DNA of 16,188 nt. Origin: Avoscillospira sp945864925. GTDB lineage: Bacteria; Bacillota; Clostridia; Oscillospirales; Oscillospiraceae. The stretch spans positions 1-16,188 of the forward strand of contig CALZZH010000035.1 in the NCBI GenBank assembly GCA_945830595.1, in the 5' to 3' direction. The notes beneath the pieces were generated by a model. The model was given only the letters and a program-made list of their open reading frames with translations. It did not search any database and was not told the DNA's origin. Below are positions 1 to 6,854 of the stretch, one piece after another. A program made the translations under genes and the position numbers. Numbering within the stretch: the first letter of the stretch is position 1; the number at the start of each line of letters is the position of its first letter.

Positions 1-468
1 GAGATGGGGCTGAAAAAAGCCCACATTCTGGGTTTCTCCGACGGCGGAAATATCGCCTTGACCTTTGCCTTGGCTCATCCGGAACGTGTCGACCATTTAA
101 TCCTCAACGGTGCCAATCTGTTTCCCGCCGGTGTGAAGCCCACCGTACAGCTGCCTATTGTTCTGGGGTATCACATGGCATCTTTGTTCCGCAATGAAAA
201 AGCGCGTCACAACGCAGAATTACTGGGCCTCATGGTCAAAGAGCCCAACTTCTCCCCGGCGGATTTGGCCGGCCTGCATGTTCCAACTCTGGTCATCGCG
301 GGAACCAAGGACATGATTCGGGAACGCCACACCCGGCTCATTGCAGATAGTCTGCCTGACGCGCGGCTGGTTTTGCTGCCGGGAGATCACTTCATTGCCA
401 ACAAGCAGCCGGAAGCCTTTAATCAGGCCGTATTGGATTTTTTACGAGGAGGTCTGCAGGATGCTTGA
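1..468 (+). CDS. alpha/beta hydrolase, 5'-truncated
   Basis: C-terminal 155 residues of an alpha/beta-hydrolase-fold enzyme. The reading frame is already open at base 1, so the N-terminal part (roughly 90-110 residues in this family) lies outside the window. The nucleophile elbow G-F-S-D-G-G is visible at residues 11-16 with Ser13 as the expected nucleophile. The acid is probably the Asp of GTKDMI (about residue 99) and the general base the His of GDHFI (about residue 129), so the catalytic triad looks complete. The substrate cannot be read from the sequence; small esters and lactones are typical for this group. The stop codon overlaps the start of the following GNAT gene by 8 bp, so the two are almost certainly co-transcribed and translationally coupled. 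Family assignment is firm; the specific activity is unknown. Confidence 0.9.
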   Translation, partial: EMGLKKAHILGFSDGGNIALTFALAHPERVDHLILNGANLFPAGVKPTVQLPIVLGYHMASLFRNEKARHNAELLGLMVKEPNFSPADLAGLHVPTLVIAGTKDMIRERHTRLIADSLPDARLVLLPGDHFIANKQPEAFNQAVLDFLRGGLQDA

Positions 469-961
469 GATCAGAAAAGCCACACCGGAGGATGCCGCGC
501 AACTGCTGGCATACCTGAACCAGATCGGCGGTGAAAGTGACAATTTACTCTTCGGCGCCAACGAAATGCAGCTCCCATTGGAGCAGGAAGCAGCTTTTGT
601 GGAATCCATAAACCGTATGCCTACCAGCGCCATGTTGGTTGGCATTCTGGACAGCACAGTGGTCTCCGTCGCCAGCGTCCAGGGATTCGGACGGCCCCGG
701 ATCGCTCACCGCGGAAACGTGGCCCTCTCCGTCGGCAAAGCACACTGGGGCCAGGGCATTGGAACCCAGATGATGCAAGCCCTTCTGGACTTTTCAAGAG
801 GTGCCGGCCTCAAAGTACTGGAGCTGGAGGTGCGCTCGGACAATGCCGCAGCTATCCGCCTATATGAAAAAATGGGTTTCCGGAAATTCGGAACCTACCG
901 GAAGTTTTTCTGCATCGGTGGACAATATTTTGACGCTGATTATATGACGCTGGAGCTGTGA
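461..961 (+). CDS. GNAT family N-acetyltransferase
   Basis: A 166-residue protein of the GCN5-related acetyltransferase family, which moves an acetyl group from acetyl-CoA to an amine. The start ATG at 461 was chosen because AGGAGG at 447-452 sits 8 bases upstream; the open frame extends further back, but only as a shadow of the hydrolase. The acetyl-CoA pyrophosphate-binding motif A is visible as W-G-Q-G-I-G-T, about residues 103-109. The C-terminal motif N-x-A-A-x-x-L-Y-E-K-M-G-F follows at about residues 128-140. The substrate is unknown; close relatives are annotated both as protein N-terminal acetyltransferases and as small-molecule resistance enzymes. It shares a transcript with the upstream hydrolase and ends just before a strong terminator. 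Confidence 0.9.
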   Translation: MLEIRKATPEDAAQLLAYLNQIGGESDNLLFGANEMQLPLEQEAAFVESINRMPTSAMLVGILDSTVVSVASVQGFGRPRIAHRGNVALSVGKAHWGQGIGTQMMQALLDFSRGAGLKVLELEVRSDNAAAIRLYEKMGFRKFGTYRKFFCIGGQYFDADYMTLEL

Positions 962-1000
962 GAAAAGCCGCATGTCATTCCAATGACATGCGGCCTTTTT
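962..1000. terminator. bidirectional rho-independent terminator
   Basis: A perfect 13-bp inverted repeat (967-979 with 982-994) is followed on the plus strand by CTTTTT and preceded by AAAA at 963-966, which gives a short U-run on the minus strand. It lies between convergent genes: the GNAT stop is at 961 and the minus-strand anti-sigma-like gene ends at 1009. It can serve both transcripts, with the stronger U-tract on the plus strand. Confidence 0.9.
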
Positions 1001-1008
1001 GCGCCGTT

Positions 1009-3546
1009 TCACGGGCGTGCCATCGTCACGGTATCCGCAATGGCGTCAATTTCAGCGGACATGGCTTGATATTCCGCCGCAGCCTCTTTTGCAAACTGCA
1101 CGTCCGTCGGTGTGTACAGTACCAGCGCATAGTCCGCATAGGAGGCCAGGACCCGTTCAAAGCCTGCATAATTCCGGTATTGCTCCAGATTCTTTTGGGC
1201 CACAAGGGACAAGCAGAACAGCCGTCCTCCAGTATCTTCCTGCCGGGAAGCCGTCTGGTAGAAATTGATCCAAGCCTCCCCCGGCACGATCTCACACGTT
1301 TCTGCCCAGTCCCGGGGCAGGTCAAAGGAGATCTGATAACCGCCAACTTCCATGGAATGGGGAAGCACAGGGAGGTTGCGCCTGCTGCAGGAGAGATATT
1401 GGAAAGGATGGGCCCCCTCCTGGAGGCGGAAGGTCACGGTGAGCTTTTCCGAGACCTCAAAGCCCGCTTTCTCCAAATCCGGTTCGCTGAGCAGCAGCGC
1501 CTGAATCACCTCGTTGGGAACTACGCTGCTAATACCGCCATACCAGGCATCCAGCTGTTTCCAATTCCTGGAATGTTCTCCTTCATGCTGTTCGAACAGA
1601 TCCGTCGTCAGGAAACGAATTCCGTCAAATTGCGCCTCATAGACGCCGTCCTCCGGTCCCGACAACGCGGTCAGCTGATAGTACACAAAATCGTCGCTCA
1701 GGCCCATGGGGGAATGCCGATACATACCGTTCTCATACTCCAACAGTTCGCAGCTTCCATCCACATAGGAAATCCCGTCAAAATACACATCCACCGCTGC
1801 AGCGAATTCCGCTTCGGTAAAGGTATCCGGCAACTCCGACATGACCACGGTAAAGAGACTCAGAGGATCCATGTCGATTTCCTCATTGGGCTGGAACTCC
1901 GGCAGATATTGCAGCTCATTCTGATACTGGCCCCACAGGCGGTCAATGTAATAGCGGGTAAAGGCCTCGCGCACATAGGAGTCATAGTCCTCCGTGTCAG
2001 CAGGCGAACGCTCTGTCAGCATACGGCGGACCGCCTCAGCGTAGTCTACGGTTTCCGGGCTCCAGGTACCGCTGGGACCGAACTGAACCGTTCCATCGTC
2101 ATAGTCGTACCAGAACATCTGCGAGTCTCCCGTGGCTGCCATCAAGGGGCCGTTGCATTTCAACACGGCGATCTCTCTGCCTTCCCACTGCTGCTGGCTG
2201 AATTCCAGGTCATAGGTTCCATAGGTATCCATGACTTCCGGGTTGTCCTGGAAGAAGGTAATGAACGCCTCCTTGGCTGTGTCCCCTACCTTGTCCGGAT
2301 CCGGAGCAGCCCAGATCTTTTCTTCAAAGGTCAGCTCTGTGTCCGCCGCCTTCCAGAAGCGGTTGTCAGAAATATAGGTGGGCCGCACGGCGGGAAGATA
2401 GAACGCAGCATAGGTCCGCCCGCCGCCCAACGTGGCGTCATATTCCACAAGCAGCCGGTAAAACGGCAAATAGCAGTCAAACCATCCCTGGTTCAGATAG
2501 ACCACGGACATGGCCATCACCCTGGTTTTCTGAACCTGTACTCTATCCTCCGCATCCCATACGGAGGTCATACCATAGCCCTGCCAGAACAGCGTCTCAG
2601 CCTCCTCCGCTGTGAGAATCGGGTAGTCGCCCAGCTTTTCTCCCAATTGCTGGCGGCGGACGGTGACATAGGTGACACCATCCTGATCCAGGCGGAACTG
2701 GACGCAATCAAAAGTCTGCCGCAGCAGCTGCTCCGCCTGGGTCCCGCTGCCGTCATAGATGCAGATCTCATAGGTCTGCTCCGCCTGGGTCGAACCGCTG
2801 CCGCCGCTCACAGATGCCTGCGGGGATACCATGTCAAACCGATCCCCATACGTCTCCAAAATCCAATCTGTCATCCGCTCTGCCGTCTCCAGACTCTCAT
2901 TGCCGCAGTCCTCCGGAAGAGGCAGCGGTTCCGCCAGGGAAACGGTGATGGTCCCGCGAAAATCCACCTTGATCCAGGAACCGTCCGCACCGCTCATTTG
3001 GACGCAGACGTCCTCCTCCTGCAGCTCACCCTCAATACCCAGCATGGCTGCAGCCGCTGTCAAAGTGGCTTTCATGGCCTCGAAATCCGGTTCCCATCCC
3101 ACATACATGCCGCCCTCATTCTCCGGGCAAGCGTTGTTGTAGACCGGCAGCGTCTCCGGCAGGTCCTCCAGGTCCGTCAAGCCGTTTAGTCGAAGCTGCT
3201 CCACCTCGTTGTAGCTGTGGGTGCTCCATATCTCCTGCCCGCTTCCGATGTACTGGGAACCCAGGGTCAACAGGGGAAGGTTGACTGACTCCTCCGGTGC
3301 CTGTACGGAACCCGGTTCCATGGATTCCGTTGTCTGTGCAGGATCCATCGTGGCCGGCTGCTTAGGCTGCAGGCCGGAGAACACCCCCAACTGTGACGCG
3401 CCGAAGATGCACAGGGCCAGCATCGCGGCCGCCATGGCCCAGGTGGGCCAGCGTCGTTTTTGATAGCGGGGCTGAGCTGGAATTACATCCAGCACCAACC
3501 GATCGTCGATGTCCCCCAGCGCCTCAATGAGTTTCTCGCTTTTCAC
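1009..3546 (-). CDS. large membrane-anchored anti-sigma-like protein
   Basis: An 845-residue protein encoded directly behind an ECF sigma factor. The GTG start at 3546 overlaps the sigma stop as GTGA and follows an AGGAGGGG ribosome site; an upstream ATG in this frame at 3672 would add 42 residues lying inside the sigma gene and is rejected. Residues 1-30 are a charged cytoplasmic head whose E-K-L-I-E-A-L-G-D-I-D-D start resembles many Clostridia proteins encoded beside ECF sigma factors. One hydrophobic helix spans about 35-53, followed by a Pro/Thr/Ser/Gln-rich linker and about 780 acidic residues expected outside the membrane. The C-terminal part, with F-D-L-P-x-x-W, then F-Y-Q, GGRLF and L-V-L-Y-x-P-T-D-V-Q-F, resembles an uncharacterised extracellular domain I associate with Clostridia. 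I infer that it holds the sigma factor at the membrane until an outside signal arrives; the ligand is unknown. No zinc-binding anti-sigma motif is visible. Confidence 0.75.
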   Translation of the reverse strand: MKSEKLIEALGDIDDRLVLDVIPAQPRYQKRRWPTWAMAAAMLALCIFGASQLGVFSGLQPKQPATMDPAQTTESMEPGSVQAPEESVNLPLLTLGSQYIGSGQEIWSTHSYNEVEQLRLNGLTDLEDLPETLPVYNNACPENEGGMYVGWEPDFEAMKATLTAAAAMLGIEGELQEEDVCVQMSGADGSWIKVDFRGTITVSLAEPLPLPEDCGNESLETAERMTDWILETYGDRFDMVSPQASVSGGSGSTQAEQTYEICIYDGSGTQAEQLLRQTFDCVQFRLDQDGVTYVTVRRQQLGEKLGDYPILTAEEAETLFWQGYGMTSVWDAEDRVQVQKTRVMAMSVVYLNQGWFDCYLPFYRLLVEYDATLGGGRTYAAFYLPAVRPTYISDNRFWKAADTELTFEEKIWAAPDPDKVGDTAKEAFITFFQDNPEVMDTYGTYDLEFSQQQWEGREIAVLKCNGPLMAATGDSQMFWYDYDDGTVQFGPSGTWSPETVDYAEAVRRMLTERSPADTEDYDSYVREAFTRYYIDRLWGQYQNELQYLPEFQPNEEIDMDPLSLFTVVMSELPDTFTEAEFAAAVDVYFDGISYVDGSCELLEYENGMYRHSPMGLSDDFVYYQLTALSGPEDGVYEAQFDGIRFLTTDLFEQHEGEHSRNWKQLDAWYGGISSVVPNEVIQALLLSEPDLEKAGFEVSEKLTVTFRLQEGAHPFQYLSCSRRNLPVLPHSMEVGGYQISFDLPRDWAETCEIVPGEAWINFYQTASRQEDTGGRLFCLSLVAQKNLEQYRNYAGFERVLASYADYALVLYTPTDVQFAKEAAAEYQAMSAEIDAIADTVTMARP

Positions 3547-4103
3547 AGGCCAATCCCCTCCTCTTCCAGATGTTTTTTCAGCTCCTTGCGGACGCGGAAC
3601 AGCATGGAGGTCACTTTCTGTTCCGACATGCGCATCTGATCCGCAATCTCTCCAATGGTTCGAAAATACCAATAGCGCAGAAGAAATACCTGTCGTTTTT
3701 CTCTCGGCAGCCGGTAGAGGAAACGCTCCAGGCTGGCTGTCAGCTCCGCTGCCTCCGCCATCGTTTCTACATTATCCGGCGACGGCACCGACCATTGCAG
3801 CTCCTCCAGGGCCAAGGGCACCTGACCGAAGCCGCGAAACTGCGCTGTTCTCTTTCGATAGCGGTCCAAAGACAGATTGCGGGTTATTCTGGCCAGGAAT
3901 GCCGCCAGACGTTGGGGCCGCTGCGGAGGCATGGCGTCCCAGGCCCGCAGCCAGGTATCTATCACGCACTCCTCCGCATCCTGCCGGTCTCTTAAAATCC
4001 CATAAGAAATGCTGTGACAGAACGTGCCGTATTTTTCAGCCGTTTCAGCGATGGCATCCTCGGAACGCTGCCAGTAAAGCTGTACAATCTGTCCATCCTC
4101 CAA
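3543..4103 (-). CDS. ECF-type RNA polymerase sigma factor
   Basis: A 186-residue sigma-70 family protein of the extracytoplasmic-function group, recruiting RNA polymerase to a dedicated promoter set. Region 2 is at about residues 15-90, with Y-G-x-x-C-x-S-I, the core-binding D-A-E-E-C-x-x-D-T-W-L-R-A-W and A-F-L-A-R-I-T-R-N. Region 4 is at about 125-180, with L-P-R-E-K-R-Q-V-F-L-L-R-Y-W and a helix-turn-helix I-G-E-I-A-D-Q-M-R-M-S-E-Q-K-V. I chose TTG at 4103 because a GAGAGGG-like site lies 7-9 bases upstream, the protein then begins as typical family members do (E-D-G-Q-I-V-Q-L-Y-W), and the length fits. The first ATG in frame (4274) would add 57 unrelated residues encoded by intergenic hairpins. 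The rare TTG start may lower expression. It is coupled by a GTGA overlap to the anti-sigma-like gene. Confidence 0.9.
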   Translation of the reverse strand: MEDGQIVQLYWQRSEDAIAETAEKYGTFCHSISYGILRDRQDAEECVIDTWLRAWDAMPPQRPQRLAAFLARITRNLSLDRYRKRTAQFRGFGQVPLALEELQWSVPSPDNVETMAEAAELTASLERFLYRLPREKRQVFLLRYWYFRTIGEIADQMRMSEQKVTSMLFRVRKELKKHLEEEGIGL

Positions 4104-4139
4104 AACGCTTCCCTCTCTTTCTGTTTGTCTGTCAATCAA

Positions 4140-4165
4140 GACGCAAAAAACGGCGGAAGATTGCA
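4140..4165 (-). promoter_or_regulatory. possible ECF-type promoter of the sigma/anti-sigma operon
   Basis: Reading the minus strand, TGCAATC (4165-4159) is separated from CGTC (4143-4140) by 15 bases. This matches the general ECF layout of an AAC-like -35 core, 16 bases, then a CGT -10 core, with one mismatch in the -35. No sigma-A promoter of comparable quality is visible between the upstream terminator and the TTG start. The predicted leader is about 30 bases. If real, the sigma factor activates its own operon. Low-to-moderate confidence, since the motif is short. Confidence 0.4.
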
Positions 4166-4183
4166 CGACAACGAAAAAATTCG

Positions 4184-4223
4184 CAAAAACAAATGCCGAA
4201 CCGGGAATTCCGGTGCGGCATTT
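4184..4223 (-). terminator. rho-independent terminator, probably for the GGGtGRT operon
   Basis: Symmetrical hairpin: AAATGCCG (4191-4198) pairs with CGGCATTT (4216-4223), and an inner ACCGG/CCGGT stem (4200-4204 with 4210-4214) sits across single A/G bulges. On the minus strand the stem is followed by GTTTTTGCG. It would stop read-through from the GGGtGRT operon before the sigma-factor promoter. Confidence 0.7.
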
Positions 4224-4262
4224 GTGTCGAAAAAGTCTTTTCGACACGCTGCGTGCGGTTTT
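4224..4262. repeat. dispersed intergenic repeat, copy A
   Basis: These 39 bases match 8065-8103 at 33 of 39 positions without a gap. Copy A begins with a perfect 10-bp inverted repeat, GTGTCGAAAA (4224-4233) with TTTTCGACAC (4238-4247) around AGTC. A shared CCTCCGCTGT occurs further downstream in both regions (4330-4339 and 8121-8130). Neither copy lies in a gene. It could be a repetitive extragenic element or a shared regulatory or terminator hairpin. Confidence 0.6.
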
Positions 4263-4299
4263 CCGAACTTCCAAAAGTTCAAAAACCTTTTAGTTGAAC

Positions 4300-4325
4300 G
4301 TGAAGGGGGCTTTTGCCCCCTTCAC
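4300..4325. terminator. GC-rich hairpin downstream of the GGGtGRT gene
   Basis: A perfect 11-bp stem, GTGAAGGGGGC (4300-4310) with GCCCCCTTCAC (4315-4325), closes a TTTT loop. It lies 70 bases past the GGGtGRT stop. No clean U-run follows on either strand, so it may be a 3'-end stabilising hairpin or a first-stage terminator, with the hairpin at 4184-4223 as the main one. Further weak inverted repeats (GAACTT/AAGTTC near 4265, TTCCG/CGGAA near 4340) fill the 292-bp gap. I see no gene in this gap. Confidence 0.45.
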
Positions 4326-4395
4326 ACTTCCTCCGCTGTTCCGTCGCGGAAGTTTTTTCAGTTTCTCAACAGTCCGGCTGCACCGGCAGCAGTTT

Positions 4396-5394
4396 TTACT
4401 TCAGACTCTCAGCCACGGCCACGGCCACAGCGACGGTGGCGCCGACCATGGGGTTGTTGCCCATGCCCAGGAAGCCCATCATTTCCACGTGGGCGGGCAC
4501 GGAGGAGGAACCGGCGAACTGGGCGTCGGAGTGCATCCGGCCCATGGTGTCGGTCATGCCGTAGGAAGCGGGGCCTGCGGCCATGTTGTCGGGATGCAGG
4601 GTACGGCCCGTGCCGCCGCCGGATGCCACGGAGAAGTACTTCTTGCCCTGCTCGATGCATTCCTTCTTATAGGTGCCGGCCACAGGATGCTGGAAGCGGG
4701 TGGGGTTGGTGGAGTTGCCGGTGATGGACACGTCCACGCCCTCGTGGTGCATGATGGCCACGCCCTCACGCACGTCGTCAGCACCATAGCAGCGCACGTC
4801 GGCGCGCTCGCCTTCGGAATAGCGCACCTCGCGCACGATCTTCAGCTCGCCGGTGTAGTAGTCGAACTGGGTCTGCACATAGGTGAAGCCGTTGATGCGG
4901 CTGATGATCTGGGCGGCGTCCTTGCCCAGGCCGTTCAGGATGACCCGCAGGGGCTCCTTACGGGCCTTGTTGGCGTTGCGGACGATGCCGATGGCGCCCT
5001 CGGCGGCGGCGAAGGACTCGTGGCCGGCCAGGAATGCGAAGCACTTGGTCTCGTCACGCAGCAGCATGGCGCCCAGGTTGCCGTGGCCCAGGCCCACCTT
5101 GCGGTCCTCGGCGACGGAGCCGGGGATGCAGAAGGCCTGCAGGCCCTCGCCGATGGCCTCCGCAGCCTCGGCAGCGGTCTTGACATTCTTCTTCAGCGCG
5201 ATGGCGGCGCCCATGCAGTACGCCCAGCAGGCGTTCTCAAAGCAGATGGGCTGGATGCCCTTGACGATCTCATAGGGATCGAAGCCGGCGGCCTTGCAGA
5301 TGTCGCGGCACTCCTCCACGCTGGAAATTCCGTACTGAGCCAGGACGGAATTGATCTTGTCGATTCTTCTCTCGTAGCTTTCAAACAGAGCCAT
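4396..5394 (-). CDS. GGGtGRT family protein, function unknown
   Basis: A 332-residue protein named for its signature, here G-G-G-T-G-R-T at residues 259-265 inside S-V-A-S-G-G-G-T-G-R-T-L-H-P-D-N-M-A. I recognise the family from memory as conserved but uncharacterised, usually encoded beside a NifU-like scaffold protein, as here. Nine cysteines are present (about 29, 33, 51, 56, 60, 89, 118, 202, 246), including a C-x3-C and a cluster at 51/56/60, which would suit metal or Fe-S binding. Other glycine-rich stretches are GLGHGNLGAM and the C-terminal MMGFLGMGNNPMVGATVAVAVA. The ATG at 5394 follows AGGAGG by 8 bases; a TTG at 5400 is too close to that site. No signal peptide or clear membrane helix is seen, so it is probably cytoplasmic. 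Codon use looks strongly biased to GGC/GCC/CTG/AAG, suggesting high expression. The family name is sure; any function is inference. Confidence 0.85.
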   Translation of the reverse strand: MALFESYERRIDKINSVLAQYGISSVEECRDICKAAGFDPYEIVKGIQPICFENACWAYCMGAAIALKKNVKTAAEAAEAIGEGLQAFCIPGSVAEDRKVGLGHGNLGAMLLRDETKCFAFLAGHESFAAAEGAIGIVRNANKARKEPLRVILNGLGKDAAQIISRINGFTYVQTQFDYYTGELKIVREVRYSEGERADVRCYGADDVREGVAIMHHEGVDVSITGNSTNPTRFQHPVAGTYKKECIEQGKKYFSVASGGGTGRTLHPDNMAAGPASYGMTDTMGRMHSDAQFAGSSSVPAHVEMMGFLGMGNNPMVGATVAVAVAVAESLK

Positions 5395-5412
5395 TGTCAA
5401 TTCCTCCTTCTC

Positions 5413-6105
5413 TTATTCCTGACGGGGGTCGATGTACTTGGCAGCGGCGTCCCACTGACCGTAGTGGCCCTTGGCCTTCTCCAGCGCTTCATTGGCGTCC
5501 ACGCCCTTCTTGATGGCGTCCATCATCTTGCCCAGGTTGACGAACTCATAGCCGATGATCTCGTCGTCCTTGTTCAGGGCAATGCGGGTGCAGTAGCCCT
5601 CGGCCATCTCCATGTAGCGGGGGCCCTTGACCTTGGTGGCGTACATGGTGCCGACCTGAGAGCGCAGGCCCTTGCCCAGGTCCTCCATGGCGCCGCCGAT
5701 GGGCAGGCCGCCCTCAGAGAACGCAGTCTGGGTACGGCCGTAGACGATCTGCAGGAACAGCTCCCGCATGGCGGTGTTGATGGCGTCGCACACCAAGTCG
5801 GTGTTGAGTGCTTCCAGAATGGTCTTGCCGATGAGAATCTCGGATGCCATGGCGGCGGAATGGGTCATGCCGGAGCAGCCGATGGTCTCCACCAGGGCCT
5901 CTTCGATGACGCCGTTCTTCACATTCAGCGTCAGCTTGCAGGCGCCCTGCTGCGGTGCGCACCAGCCAATGCCATGGGTGAAGCCGGAAATATCGCTGAT
6001 TTCCTTGGCCTGAACCCACTTGCCCTCTTCAGGAATGGGAGCCGGGCCGTGATATGCGCCCTTGGCAACGGGACACATATGCTGAACTTCGGTAGAATAG
6101 ATCAT
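5413..6105 (-). CDS. NifU/IscU-like iron-sulfur scaffold family protein
   Basis: A 230-residue protein whose first half resembles the NifU N-terminal/IscU scaffold fold on which Fe-S clusters are assembled. The core E-T-I-G-C-S-G-M-T-H-S-A (Cys77) aligns with the T-x-G-C-G-x-A-x-x-S-S-S segment of IscU. Other cysteines are at about 11, 49, 56, 106 and 172; W-C-A-P-Q-Q-G-A-C carries Cys49 and Cys56. At 230 residues it is much longer than IscU (about 130), and the second half (E-G-G-L-P-I-G-G-A-M-E-D-L-G-K-G-L-R-S-Q) is not part of that fold. No cysteine desulfurase, SufBCD or ferredoxin gene is nearby, so this is not a standard assembly operon. The ATG at 6105 has AGGAAG 9 bases upstream. It is first in an operon, 18 bp ahead of the GGGtGRT gene, behind a near-consensus promoter. 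The family is fairly sure; a true scaffold role is unproven. Confidence 0.8.
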   Translation of the reverse strand: MIYSTEVQHMCPVAKGAYHGPAPIPEEGKWVQAKEISDISGFTHGIGWCAPQQGACKLTLNVKNGVIEEALVETIGCSGMTHSAAMASEILIGKTILEALNTDLVCDAINTAMRELFLQIVYGRTQTAFSEGGLPIGGAMEDLGKGLRSQVGTMYATKVKGPRYMEMAEGYCTRIALNKDDEIIGYEFVNLGKMMDAIKKGVDANEALEKAKGHYGQWDAAAKYIDPRQE

Positions 6106-6189
6106 ATCGATTTCTTCCTTTCCAAAAATGTTCCTTATAACCAGGGGAACTCAAAAGCAGATGCCCAGAGTACCCGATATTATATTCTG

Positions 6190-6218
6190 ATTATACAGTT
6201 TTTCTTGTCGCAAGTCAA
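6190..6218 (-). promoter_or_regulatory. sigma-A promoter of the NifU-like/GGGtGRT operon
   Basis: On the minus strand, TTGACT (6218-6213) and TATAAT (6195-6190) are separated by exactly 17 bases: a perfect -10 and a -35 with one mismatch. The -35 box starts at the base right after the upp stop codon TAA (6221-6219). The leader to the ATG at 6105 is about 75-80 bases. This strength fits a highly expressed operon. Confidence 0.9.
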
Positions 6219-6848
6219 TTACTTTGTACCGAAGATCCGATCTCCTGCATCGCCCAGGCCGGGGACAATATAGGCGTTCTCATTCAGCTTTTCATCCACA
6301 GCTGCCACGAAAATATCCACGTCCGGATGATCGGCCTGCACCTTGGCCAGGCCCTCCGGGGCGGCAATAATATTCATCAGCGTGATATTCTTGCAGCCAT
6401 ATTCCTTAATAAAGGTAATAGCATCGGAAGCAGAGCCGCCAGTTGCCAGCATGGGATCCACCACAAAGACCTGCCGTTCGGCAATATCCGGGGGCATCTT
6501 GCAGTAATACTTCACCGGCTCGTGGGTCTCCGGATCCCGGAACAGGCCGATGTGGCCCACCTTCGCAGAGGGAACCAGATCGATGATGGTGTCCACCATA
6601 CCCAGACCAGCCCGGAGGATGGGGACGATGGCCAGCTTCTTGCCGGCCAGTACCCGCACCTTTGCGGGGGCAATGGGCGTCTCCACCACAACCTCCTCCG
6701 TGGGCAGGTTTCTGGTGGCTTCATAGCACATCAGCGCAGCAATTTCCCCTACGATTTCCCGGAATTCTTTCACGCCGGTGCTTTTGTTGCGCAGGATGGA
6801 CAGTTTGTGCTGCAGCAGCGGGTGATCCAAAACGTGTACAGTTGCCAT
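6219..6848 (-). CDS. upp: uracil phosphoribosyltransferase
   Basis: This 209-residue enzyme salvages uracil, joining it with PRPP to make UMP in the cytoplasm. Length and sequence match the family from end to end. Visible are I-L-R-A-G-L-G-M-V (about residues 77-85), the PRPP-binding loop V-D-P-M-L-A-T-G-G-S-A (about 128-138) and the uracil-binding C-terminus Y-I-V-P-G-L-G-D-A-G-D-R-I-F-G-T-K. The ATG at 6848 has GGAG 9 bases upstream. Only 6 bp separate it from the tsaB stop, so it is the last gene of tsaE-tsaB-upp. No pyrimidine-responsive attenuator is visible. Its stop codon abuts the -35 box of the next operon. Confidence 0.97.
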   Translation of the reverse strand: MATVHVLDHPLLQHKLSILRNKSTGVKEFREIVGEIAALMCYEATRNLPTEEVVVETPIAPAKVRVLAGKKLAIVPILRAGLGMVDTIIDLVPSAKVGHIGLFRDPETHEPVKYYCKMPPDIAERQVFVVDPMLATGGSASDAITFIKEYGCKNITLMNIIAAPEGLAKVQADHPDVDIFVAAVDEKLNENAYIVPGLGDAGDRIFGTK

Positions 6849-6854
6849 TAAACT

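Noticed and set aside
958..3189. Long plus-strand open frame of 743 codons
   Set aside because: It lies antisense to the anti-sigma-like gene, has no ribosome site or recognisable domain, and its composition is that of a shadow frame.
4191..4247. Consecutive hairpins as a CRISPR array or riboswitch
   Set aside because: There are no repeated units with spacers, and no known aptamer core is recognisable; a terminator plus a dispersed repeat explains them.
4294..6273. Long plus-strand open frame of 659 codons rich in Gly/His/Ala/Leu
   Set aside because: It is antisense to the NifU-like/GGGtGRT operon; long antisense frames are expected opposite genes with strong GC-ending codon bias.
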